NCBI GenBank assembly: GCA_022824185.1
Contig: JAJEAU010000013.1
Coordinates: forward strand, 1 to 64,000
DNA length: 64,000 bases
Direction: 5' to 3'
DNA from: Dehalococcoidia bacterium
GTDB taxonomy: Bacteria > Chloroflexota > Dehalococcoidia > Lucifugimonadales > Lucifugimonadaceae
Every line of letters begins with the position of its first letter. The first letter of the stretch is position 1. Under the pieces are notes generated by a model that had not been told where the DNA came from, did no database searches, and saw only the letters and a list, made by a program, of their open reading frames with translations. A program made the translations under genes and the position numbers. This document shows, piece by piece, positions 45,962 to 53,277 of this stretch.

Positions 45962-47155
45962 ATGTTCAACACATCTCCCGACCTCTGGTGGTCACCCACA
46001 TCCCTCGAATTCCAAGAGATCCACGCCCGCGGCGGCACCGACTGGGCAACGATCAACCTCGTCGACGCAGACGGCGTCGCCGGTCAGGGAGAGATCACCT
46101 CCACCCAACTCTCCGGCAGCGTCGCCGCCATCACCGCACGTCTGGCCAACCGCCTCCGCGGCCAACGCATCGCATCCGACGACCACGCCGTGCAGATCCT
46201 AGGGGTCACGGCTGAAGCCTGCGAACAAGACCAAAAACTGGCTACAGCAGTCTCCGCACTCCGATGCGCAGTCGCTGACGCTCTGGCACGGCGCGCCCAA
46301 CTCCCGCTAGCCCAATACATTCGACTGACCCACGACCACGAAGGGGCACTTCCGGACCGAGTCCAGTTATACGGAAATATCAACCGGTCGCTACTCCCCG
46401 ACGACCGAGGTCCGGTCGACCGCGGCCCCGACGACTTCGCCGAGATGGCGATGGAAGCCGTCAAAAACGGATTCACGACAATCAAATGCGCACCCTTCGA
46501 CGAGTGCAGAGCGCCATTCGAATCCACAGGACTGCCGCACTGCGCCGAAGCTGGACTCGAACGCGTTCAGACGATCCGAGAAAACGTCGGCCCCGACATC
46601 ACCATCTTCGTCGACTGCCACTCCCGCTTCGACCTCGACTCCGCACTCGCCCTCGAACCTGAGCTAGCAGCGGCGGGAGGTCAGTGGTACGAAGAGCCGG
46701 TCGACCCCGTCGAACACTCCGACGACCTTCGCATCATTCACGGAAACGCCAACCTCCCCATCGCCGGCGGGGAACACGCATACGGTGTCAACCTCTTCAA
46801 ACGACTCGTCGAAGAAGACATCCTCGACATCGTCATGCCCGACGTCAAATTCTGCGGCGGACCCGTCGAGGCCTACCGCATCGGCGTCGAACTCGAACCT
46901 GCATGGCCCGGCTCAGTCTCCATGCACTGCCCGTCCGGACCTCTCTCCCTCCTCGCATCCGCACACGCCACCATCGCCTTCGAAAACGTGCTGCCTCTCG
47001 AGCACGCCGTCTACGAAGTCGACTGGCGACACGAGCTTTTAGAGCCATACGAGCGCGTTGAGAACGGACATTTGATCATCCCGGAAGGTCCCGGCCTAGG
47101 CGCCCGAGTAGACCCCGCGGCGGTTGCATTCCGCGGCAAATCCTGGACCGAGTAG
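45962..47155 (+). CDS. Enolase-superfamily mandelate racemase/muconate lactonizing enzyme, copy 2
   Basis: A 397-residue enolase-superfamily enzyme, the most divergent of the four in the window. Metal ligands are Asp218 (VDCHSRFD), Glu244 (WYEEPVDP) and Glu271 (GGEHAYG). Acid/base candidates are Lys175 (IKCAPF), His220, and His322 (MHCPSGP) with Asp294 (MPDVKFCGG). The N-terminal domain lacks the usual MKIT start and begins MFNTSPDLWWSP. A lyase or epimerase acting on an acid-sugar is likely; the substrate is unknown. The VLRF1-like gene starts 12 bases downstream, so the two probably share a transcript. Third codon positions are strongly C-biased. Confidence 0.85.
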   Translation: MFNTSPDLWWSPTSLEFQEIHARGGTDWATINLVDADGVAGQGEITSTQLSGSVAAITARLANRLRGQRIASDDHAVQILGVTAEACEQDQKLATAVSALRCAVADALARRAQLPLAQYIRLTHDHEGALPDRVQLYGNINRSLLPDDRGPVDRGPDDFAEMAMEAVKNGFTTIKCAPFDECRAPFESTGLPHCAEAGLERVQTIRENVGPDITIFVDCHSRFDLDSALALEPELAAAGGQWYEEPVDPVEHSDDLRIIHGNANLPIAGGEHAYGVNLFKRLVEEDILDIVMPDVKFCGGPVEAYRIGVELEPAWPGSVSMHCPSGPLSLLASAHATIAFENVLPLEHAVYEVDWRHELLEPYERVENGHLIIPEGPGLGARVDPAAVAFRGKSWTE

Positions 47156-47167
47156 GCGGGGAGATCG

Positions 47168-47938
47168 ATGGCTGCCGACACGCTGGCCTCCGACATCCTC
47201 CCTCCTCGCACCGTCTCCAGCCGAGGCATGATGGGCATGTTGAAACGGCTAGAGACCGACTCCCCGGGCGACTACATCTTCAAACTCCTCCCACCCAATT
47301 CCCCCTCCTTCAGGAGGGGGCTAGGGGGAGGACACGACTGGTCCTGGCTCCCTGATTCCGCTTCAAACTCACCTACAGGACTGGCATTTTTATACACAAA
47401 AGCCGAATCCTCCGATTGGACACCACGCCTGGCCGTTGCCCCACCGTTCCCCATCGAATCCGAGACGGAAACGACCGACCGCGACACGTTGATCAAGTCC
47501 ATCAACCCGCCCCTGCACGTCGCCATCATGCTCATCCGATACGGCTACGTCGCCATCGCCGTCGCCCATGACGAAACGTTGATGCTCACCAAGACCGAGA
47601 CGCGCTGGGTGCCCAACAAGCACCGAGCCGGGGGTCAATCGGCAAACCGCTTCAAACGCTCACGCGAGAAGTGGGCACGCGAATTCTTCGACAAATCCGC
47701 AACGCTCGCCCACGACCGCTTCTCCACCTACCCCCATCGCATCGACCACCTGATCTTCGGCGGCGATCGTCACGTCATAAACCAGTTCCTGCAACGCGCC
47801 AGATTTCCCGACAATCTTTCAGACCGAATCCTCGAACGGCGCGTGAACACGCTCCGCCCTAACCGCAACGCACTTAAGGACGCAGTGCGGCAGGCATGGT
47901 CGAGTACTGTCTACGAGTTGGCAGAGGGATCAGTGTGA
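47168..47938 (+). CDS. eRF1/Vms1-like release factor with GGQ motif (acVLRF1 family)
   Basis: A 256-residue protein that I assign to the bacterial VLRF1 group (Vms1-like release factor; Actinobacteria/Chloroflexi) by its central motif RWVPNKHRAGGQSANRFKR. GGQ is at residues 155-157; the same loop in eRF1 and Vms1 enters the peptidyl-transferase centre and hydrolyses peptidyl-tRNA. The preceding GYVAIAVAHDETLMLTKTETR is the typical beta-hairpin before the loop, and the C-terminal FSTYPHRIDHLIFGGDRHVINQFL matches the alpha/beta domain. It may rescue stalled large subunits. Residues about 44-55 (NSPSFRRGLGGG) are encoded by a dispersed repeat inserted in frame. GGGGAGA precedes the ATG. Confidence 0.78.
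   Translation: MAADTLASDILPPRTVSSRGMMGMLKRLETDSPGDYIFKLLPPNSPSFRRGLGGGHDWSWLPDSASNSPTGLAFLYTKAESSDWTPRLAVAPPFPIESETETTDRDTLIKSINPPLHVAIMLIRYGYVAIAVAHDETLMLTKTETRWVPNKHRAGGQSANRFKRSREKWAREFFDKSATLAHDRFSTYPHRIDHLIFGGDRHVINQFLQRARFPDNLSDRILERRVNTLRPNRNALKDAVRQAWSSTVYELAEGSV
47301..47330. repeat. Dispersed palindromic repeat inserted inside a coding region
   Basis: CCCCCTCC-TTCA-GGAGGGGG followed by CTAGGGGGAG, the same type of hairpin-plus-tail element as at 337-376 and 53130-53168. It lies in frame in the VLRF1-like gene and encodes a Ser/Gly/Arg linker. Confidence 0.65.
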
Positions 47939-47941
47939 GCA

Positions 47942-49000
47942 CTACAACAGTCTCGCACGGTCCCTAACTCTGACCGCGTAACCCACACCGGCGACAAAAA
48001 CCGCAGCGCCGATCATCACTAGGACCAGCAACACATTGGCAGTTGGCGCGAACCCACCAGTGGCCGGCAGAGAACCATCAGCCGCGCAGAACCGCAAACC
48101 GACGAGTGGCAAATCATGATCGGCCGCGTTCCTCAGGGGCCTTGGGATGCACCTTTCAAACTGATTGCCCGCAAGACGCAAATTCTCCAACGCAGCCAAG
48201 TCGCCCAACTCCAGCGGTATCTCCCCGGTCAACTCGTTGTTTCCGAGCCACAGAATCTCCAAGTTTTCGAGACTGCTGATCTCCACGGGTATTTCGCCGG
48301 TCAAACGGTTGTTATCGAGGACGAGCACCATCAGGTTCCCAAGATTCCCGAGTTCAGTCGGCATCTTACCGACCAACTCGTTGCTACTAAGGTCCAGTTC
48401 CACCAACTTCGTCAGATTGCCAAGTTCGGTAGGTATTAAACCGCTAAATCCGTTGCCGCCGAGGGCCAACCCTTCCAATTCGGAAAGGCCGCCGAAAGCA
48501 ACGGGTATTGACCCACTCAATTCGTTGTCGCCGAGATCCAGGATCCGCAAGTTCTCGAGGTTGTCAAAATCCGCTGGTATCGGCCCCGACAGTCCGTTGG
48601 TGTTCAGACGCATCTCTTCAAGATTCGGGAGGTAAATCAATTCGACCGGTATCGGACCGGTCAATGCGTTGTCCGACAAATCCATCTCCGTCAGATTGAC
48701 GAGATCCGCGAGTTCCGCAGGTATCGTTCCCATCAATTCGTTGCCCGAGAGATCCAACCGCGTCAGCTTGAATAATTCGCCAAGTTCCGACGGCACCGAA
48801 CCGCTCAACTTGTTACCCGTCAGGCGCATTTCTCGCAGGTTGGAAAGTTGACCGAGTTCGGGAGGTATCGAACCGCTAAAACCGTTGCCGCCCAGGTAGA
48901 GCTCCTCCAGGTTTCCCAGCGAACCGATTTCGGGCGGTATCGAGCCGATCAGTTCGTTATCACTTAAATCAAGCGACGCCAAAGCCTCGAGTCTCTCCAT
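47942..49000 (-). CDS. LRR surface protein, C-terminal part with LPXTG-type sorting signal (frameshifted)
   Basis: A 352-residue frame of continuous plant-type leucine-rich repeats (LxLSxNxLxGxIPxELGxLxxL, about 12 copies), ending in a Cys-containing cap (FERCIPRPLRN) and a sorting signal SLPATGG, a hydrophobic helix (VLLVLVMIGAAVFVAGVGYAV) and a basic tail RVRDRARLL. It has no signal peptide of its own. The upstream gene (48964-50724) ends in a run-on tail exactly where this frame resumes the repeat register, so both are parts of one gene of about 926 codons broken by a one-base shift near 48996-49010 (a CCCCGGGG run). If not a sequencing error, the C-terminal anchor is lost from the product. 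Confidence 0.75.
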   Translation of the reverse strand: MERLEALASLDLSDNELIGSIPPEIGSLGNLEELYLGGNGFSGSIPPELGQLSNLREMRLTGNKLSGSVPSELGELFKLTRLDLSGNELMGTIPAELADLVNLTEMDLSDNALTGPIPVELIYLPNLEEMRLNTNGLSGPIPADFDNLENLRILDLGDNELSGSIPVAFGGLSELEGLALGGNGFSGLIPTELGNLTKLVELDLSSNELVGKMPTELGNLGNLMVLVLDNNRLTGEIPVEISSLENLEILWLGNNELTGEIPLELGDLAALENLRLAGNQFERCIPRPLRNAADHDLPLVGLRFCAADGSLPATGGFAPTANVLLVLVMIGAAVFVAGVGYAVRVRDRARLL

Positions 49001-50724
49001 CCCCGGGGCAATTCTCCGCCGAGCCGGTTGTCCAAGAGGTGGAGCGTCCTCAGATCGGCCAGACGCGTCAGTTGCACGGGTATCGAGCCGATCAAATCGT
49101 TATCGGCGAGTCGCAACACTCCCAAACTGGACAACCTGCCCAACTCGCTAGGAATCGACCCTGACAGGCTCCTCCCGGATAGATCCAACGACACGACGCG
49201 ATTAGGCATGCCGCCAACATCGACGCCATCCCACATCGCGACGGGAAGATCAGCCGACCAGTTCAATTCCGCACTCCCCGCCAGCTTGTCCTGCCCGTCC
49301 AACAATGTTCGGCAGTCCAACAACAAACCCCGATTATCGGCCGCCTCAGTCACCGCACCTTGAAACGCGCAGGGATCAGAGTCAACCGGATCAGCGCAGC
49401 GCGGCAGATTCAACGCGCCCGAATTGACCAAGCGATCTTCCCGTATTTCGAACGGAACGCACCCGACCAATTCATTCCGCTGCAACTCCAGATGTTCCAG
49501 GTTTGGCAAGTCGCCAAGTTCCCGCGGTATTGAACCAATCAGGCGATTGTCGGATAAATCCAACCATTTCAACTTAAGGGCGTTGCCAAGCTCCGGTGGT
49601 ATCTCGCCGGTCAAATCATTCTCGGTCAATAACAAAGCTTCCAAGTTGATCAGATTGCCAATCTCCCACGGGATTTCACCAGTCAATCCGTTATTGCTGA
49701 GTTCCAGCCGGTTCAGATTCTTCAGATCGCCAATTTCAGGAGGTATTGGACCACCAAGAAGGTTGTCCCTCAATTTAAGATCCCTTAAATTCGTTAAATC
49801 GCCCAACGCCGCAGGTATCGTCCCGCTCAACCGGTTGTAGTCGAGGGAAAGCCTTGTCAGCTTCGTTAAACGTCCCAACTCTGGCGGTATCGGCCCTCTA
49901 AGCTGGTTGCCGTAGAGCCTTAATGTCTGCAGGTTGCTCAGATTGCCGAATTCTGTCGGTATCTGCCCTGTCAATTCGGCCGAACTTAGGGATAGAGCTA
50001 CCAGATTGATCAGGTTTCCCAGCTCAGGCGGGATCGGTCCGCTCAACGGATTGCTGGCGGAGTACAGTTCTTCCAGATTGGTCAGGTTTCCCAATTCCGG
50101 CGGGATGGGTCCGCTCAGCATGTTCCCGGTGAGGAACAGCACTCTCAGATTTGTCAGATTGCCAAGTTCCGGCGGGATTGATCCGCTCAACGAGTTGCTG
50201 TCGACCGAGAAATGTTCGAGATTCTTCAGATTGCCAAGTTCGGGTGGGATCGACCCATTCAACTGGTTGTTAAAGAGGCGAAGCTGTTTCAGTTGCGACA
50301 ACCGACCGAGTTCCGGCGGTATCGGCCCCCTCAAATTGAGTTGTGACAGCTCCAACAGTTCGAGTTCGGACACGCCTCCTAACTCCGGGGGAATCGAACC
50401 TCGCAAATCCCTCTTGTTAAGACGCAATTCGACGACCCTTCTGGAATCCGATCCGATCCTGATTCCCTCCCACCTGCCGATCGGCCTATCCGCCGACCAG
50501 TTCAACACTCCAGATCCAGCCAACTTATCCCGACTGGCCAACAACGCCTCGCAATCCGCCAACAACCCACGATTGCGAGCGGCACTGGTCACCGCCCCAT
50601 CCCTCGCGCAATCCCCCGTATGCGCCGCCACAGAACCCGAAACCGTAGGAACAACCAACGCCACCAGCACCAAAACCAGCACTGGCCGCCAAAGCCCGGG
50701 CATCTTCTCAATTCGCACAATCAT
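48964..50724 (-). CDS. LRR surface protein, N-terminal part (frameshifted)
   Basis: A 586-residue frame with signal peptide MPGLWRPVLVLVLVALVVPT...SVAA (start at 50724 or 50703), then the cap module LLADCEALLASRDKL...LNWSADRPIGRWEG (about residues 50-95), roughly 14 leucine-rich repeats of the LTGxIPPELGNL type, a second cap (LLLDCRTLLDGQDKL...LNWSADLPVAMWDG, about 455-500) and three further repeats. The final residues GGELPRGWRDSRLWRRLI break the pattern and mark a frameshift; the correct continuation is in the frame 47942-49000. The protein is a paralog of 2301-5126. The ATG overlaps the TGA of an upstream LPATG remnant (ATGA). Confidence 0.8.
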   Translation of the reverse strand: MIVRIEKMPGLWRPVLVLVLVALVVPTVSGSVAAHTGDCARDGAVTSAARNRGLLADCEALLASRDKLAGSGVLNWSADRPIGRWEGIRIGSDSRRVVELRLNKRDLRGSIPPELGGVSELELLELSQLNLRGPIPPELGRLSQLKQLRLFNNQLNGSIPPELGNLKNLEHFSVDSNSLSGSIPPELGNLTNLRVLFLTGNMLSGPIPPELGNLTNLEELYSASNPLSGPIPPELGNLINLVALSLSSAELTGQIPTEFGNLSNLQTLRLYGNQLRGPIPPELGRLTKLTRLSLDYNRLSGTIPAALGDLTNLRDLKLRDNLLGGPIPPEIGDLKNLNRLELSNNGLTGEIPWEIGNLINLEALLLTENDLTGEIPPELGNALKLKWLDLSDNRLIGSIPRELGDLPNLEHLELQRNELVGCVPFEIREDRLVNSGALNLPRCADPVDSDPCAFQGAVTEAADNRGLLLDCRTLLDGQDKLAGSAELNWSADLPVAMWDGVDVGGMPNRVVSLDLSGRSLSGSIPSELGRLSSLGVLRLADNDLIGSIPVQLTRLADLRTLHLLDNRLGGELPRGWRDSRLWRRLI

Positions 50725-50880
50725 CGATTATCCAACATTCTCATGCGAGACTTACTTCTAATCACAGCACCCGCACCAGCAGCGAGAATCGCCGCACCGA
50801 TGATGATTAGGATGAGCAACGCCATGGCAGGCGCAACGCGCCCACCAGTCGCGGGCAACGACCCAAAAGACGTCGCCCGT
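50721..50880 (-). pseudogene. Remnant of an LPXTG-anchored surface-protein gene (3' end only)
   Basis: On the minus strand, in the frame ending with TGA at 50721-50723, the sequence reads SFGSLPATGG, then a membrane helix (MALLILIIIGAAILAAGAGAV) and the basic tail IRSKSRMRMLDNR. This is a complete sorting signal like that at the end of 47942-49000, but an in-frame TGA lies only four codons before it and no LRR sequence precedes it. It is therefore the orphan 3' end of a deleted paralog that once stood upstream of the LRR gene. Its stop overlaps that gene's start (ATGA), preserving the old operon junction. Confidence 0.7.
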
Positions 50881-50930
50881 CACTACCCAAACCACGCATG
50901 CATCGCCGCGCCAACAACCCAATCCCAAGA

Positions 50931-51839
50931 ATGCACGCCGACGAGGTGCTGGTGACCGAACCGCTCGTGAGGCGTCTAATCGACGATCAGTTTCCGCAGT
51001 GGCGACACCTCCGCATCACGCCGGTTCCATACTCCGGCACCGACAACGCCATCTTCAAACTCGGCGAAGACATGGTCATCCGATTACCGCGCATTCATTG
51101 GGCCGCCGCTCAAGTCCAAAAGGAACACACTTGGCTGCCCGTGCTCGCTCCGCATCTGCCCTTGCGAGTGCCAAAACCACTGTGCATGGGCGACCCTGAC
51201 TTCGGCTACCCGTGGCAATGGGCCGTCCACGAGTGGCTGGATGGTCAAAATGCGATCGAAGCCCCGGTCAAACGCCTCGACAAGGCTGCGCTGGACCTCG
51301 CCGCATTCATATCGTCGCTTCACCGCCTCGACCTCGATCCGCAACTACCCGCCCCCTCAGGCAACCGGGGCTGCCCGTTGGCTGACCGAGACACCGAGGT
51401 CATCGCCGCCATCGAATCCCTCGAAGGCGAGGTGGACATCCCGAAAGTCGTCGAGTCATGGCGATCGTCCCTCGATGCACCGCCCTACCAAGGCAAGCCT
51501 GTCCTGATTCACGCCGACCTCTCCCCAGGCAACCTCCTTGTGAAGGATGGCAACCTCGCCGCAGTCATCGACTTCGGCATGTTTACCACCGGAGACCCCG
51601 CCTGCGACCTGATGGTCGCCTGGAACTACCACAACGCCGAAACTCGACCCATCCTACGCGAGGCTTTATCCGTCGACGACGCCACCTGGGCAAGAGGCAG
51701 GGGTTGGGCATTGTCCGTAGCCCTTATCGCCCTGCCGTATTACCTCAACACCAACCCTCAAATCGTCGCCACATCCCGTCGCACCATCCACGAGGTCCTC
51801 CAAGACCACGAACCCAACAACCAAAACCTCCTCTCTTAA
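50931..51839 (+). CDS. Aminoglycoside phosphotransferase (APH) family kinase
   Basis: A 302-residue kinase-fold protein. The ATG at 50931 (MHADEVLVTEPLVRRLIDDQ) is a typical start for the family; an earlier ATG at 50898 adds 11 residues overlapping the LPATG-remnant region. GTDNAIFKLGEDMVIRLPR is the nucleotide-binding strand pair with the ATP-contact lysine replaced by Arg in IRLPR, as in many APH relatives. The catalytic Brenner loop is VLIHADLSPGNLLV and the metal-binding Asp is in AVIDFGMFTTGDPACD. It phosphorylates a small hydroxyl-bearing molecule; family members range from antibiotic resistance to sugar or amino-alcohol kinases. There is no evidence for a resistance role here. Confidence 0.85.
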   Translation: MHADEVLVTEPLVRRLIDDQFPQWRHLRITPVPYSGTDNAIFKLGEDMVIRLPRIHWAAAQVQKEHTWLPVLAPHLPLRVPKPLCMGDPDFGYPWQWAVHEWLDGQNAIEAPVKRLDKAALDLAAFISSLHRLDLDPQLPAPSGNRGCPLADRDTEVIAAIESLEGEVDIPKVVESWRSSLDAPPYQGKPVLIHADLSPGNLLVKDGNLAAVIDFGMFTTGDPACDLMVAWNYHNAETRPILREALSVDDATWARGRGWALSVALIALPYYLNTNPQIVATSRRTIHEVLQDHEPNNQNLLS

Positions 51840-51929
51840 ACTCCTTCCATTTCCCTCATCTCCTAGTTCACACCCCCGACTCATCCATAAAATCATTACC
51901 AATCCTTCGCATCCTAGTTCGAGGCAGCC

Positions 51930-53060
51930 ATGAAAATCACCGCCATCAACTCCCACATCGGATACGGACCCCGCTACCCGTGGGTCTTCCTGACCATCGA
52001 AACCGACGAGGGCCTCACCGGACTCGGACAGGCCCAAGGCGGCATCGCGGCCCACATGATCCACGCCGCCATCCCCCACCTCGGCGACCTGCTCATCGGC
52101 GAAGACTCCTCGCGCATCGACTACATCTGGACGCGCCTATTCTCCGATCTCAACAGCACCGGAAACCGAGGTTTCGGCTCGGCGCTGATCTCGGCGGTGG
52201 ACATCGCCCTCTGGGACCTCAAGGGCAAGCGACTCGGACTCCCCGTATACGAACTCCTCGGCGGCAAGTTCCGAGACAATCTGCGTCTCTACTCCAACGG
52301 CTGGTTCAACCGTGGACCTACCCCGGAGGGATACGCACAGGCAGCGTTCGAAACGATCGCCGAGGGTCACACGGCCCTCAAGATGGACCCGTTCTTCGAG
52401 TTCGACGACGTCGCACCGCTCCAGCACGGGCACAACATCTCGCCGACGGGATTGCGGAAGGGCGTCGAAATCACCCGCGCCGTCCGCAACGCCGTCGGAC
52501 CCGACATCGAGATTCTCATCGACCTCCACGGACGCTACGACGTCGCCGCCGCGGTCCGAGTGGGCAAAGCCCTCGGAGAGTTCGACATCGGCTGGCTAGA
52601 GGAGCCCGTCCCGCCGGAGAACCACGACGCGTTGGCACTCGTCAAACCCCAAATCCCCATGCCCATCTGCGTCGGCGAGCGACTCGTCACCCGCTGGGAC
52701 TTCCGACCCATCCTAGACCGCCAGCTCGCCAACTACATCATGCCCGACATCGTCCGCTGCGGCGGCATCTCCGAGATGCGCAAGATCGCCACAATGGCCG
52801 AGGCATACTACATCCCAGTCTCCCCCCACGACGCCACAGGCCCCATAACAATGGCCGCCGGCGCCCAAGTCATGATGTCCACCCCCAACTTCTACCGCCT
52901 AGAAATCGCCTACTCCGAACTCCCCTACTACAACGCCGCCCTAACCCCACCCCTAGACGTCCGAAACGGCTTCTACCACGTATCAGACGCCCCGGGGATA
53001 GGGCATGAGTTGAATCCCGATTACGTGGCGGCGGGTCCCGACAAATCCCTAATCAACTAA
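51930..53060 (+). CDS. Enolase-superfamily mandelate racemase-type sugar-acid dehydratase-like enzyme, copy 3
   Basis: A 376-residue enolase-superfamily enzyme, closest in this window to the copy at 30073. Metal ligands are Asp198 (LIDLHGRYD), Glu224 (WLEEPVPPE) and Glu250 (VGERLVTRWD). Acid/base residues are Lys151 (LKMDPF), His200, and the His300/Asp273 pair (SPHDATGP; MPDIVRCGG). The pattern resembles D-galactonate dehydratase-type proteins, which act on aldonates in sugar-acid breakdown. No sugar kinase or aldolase gene is adjacent, but an APH-family kinase gene lies 90 bases upstream in the same direction. Strong C-ending codon bias. Confidence 0.88.
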   Translation: MKITAINSHIGYGPRYPWVFLTIETDEGLTGLGQAQGGIAAHMIHAAIPHLGDLLIGEDSSRIDYIWTRLFSDLNSTGNRGFGSALISAVDIALWDLKGKRLGLPVYELLGGKFRDNLRLYSNGWFNRGPTPEGYAQAAFETIAEGHTALKMDPFFEFDDVAPLQHGHNISPTGLRKGVEITRAVRNAVGPDIEILIDLHGRYDVAAAVRVGKALGEFDIGWLEEPVPPENHDALALVKPQIPMPICVGERLVTRWDFRPILDRQLANYIMPDIVRCGGISEMRKIATMAEAYYIPVSPHDATGPITMAAGAQVMMSTPNFYRLEIAYSELPYYNAALTPPLDVRNGFYHVSDAPGIGHELNPDYVAAGPDKSLIN

Positions 53061-53080
53061 CGTCATCCCCGCTCCTCTCC

Positions 53081-53108
53081 CGTCATTCCCGCGTAGGCGG
53101 GAATCCAG
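53081..53108. repeat. GTCATTCCCGCG/CGCGGGAAT-type palindromic repeat
   Basis: CGTCATTCCCGCGTAGGCGGGAATCCAG contains ATTCCCGC paired with GCGGGAAT around GTAG. This is a very widespread bacterial intergenic palindrome. It lies 20 bases after the enolase-superfamily gene at the edge of the accessory cluster. Confidence 0.75.
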
Positions 53109-53129
53109 AGGGGACGGGAAGCCGCAGTG

Positions 53130-53168
53130 TCCCTTCTCCCTCGATGGGAGAGGGCTAAGGTGAGGGTT
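53130..53168. repeat. Dispersed palindromic repeat (CCCTTCTCCC/GGGAGAGGG type)
   Basis: CCCTTCTCCC-TCGAT-GGGAGAGGG followed by CTAAGGTGAGGGT; same family as 337-376 and 47301-47330. Together with the palindrome at 53081 it forms a composite repeat filling the 217 bases between the enolase-superfamily gene and the ADP-ribosylglycohydrolase gene. Confidence 0.7.
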
Positions 53169-53277
53169 ACCACCCCTTTCACAAAGCGAAAAGGGCGCGA
53201 GCGAGCGTAGGGATGTGAGCCGGGGATTCCCGCTGAGGCGAGTTGACCCATGACGCAAAAACCCGATGTTGATTCGC

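Noticed and set aside
48964-50724. Programmed frameshifting joining the two LRR frames
   Set aside because: No slippery heptamer or downstream structure is evident; a mutation or sequencing error at the CCCCGGGG run is simpler.
50931-51839. Aminoglycoside resistance gene
   Set aside because: The APH fold is shared by many metabolic kinases; no resistance-gene context or mobile element.
51458-53008. 516-residue plus-strand frame over the APH and enolase-superfamily genes
   Set aside because: Pro/Arg-rich shadow; both underlying genes have full catalytic motifs in another frame.
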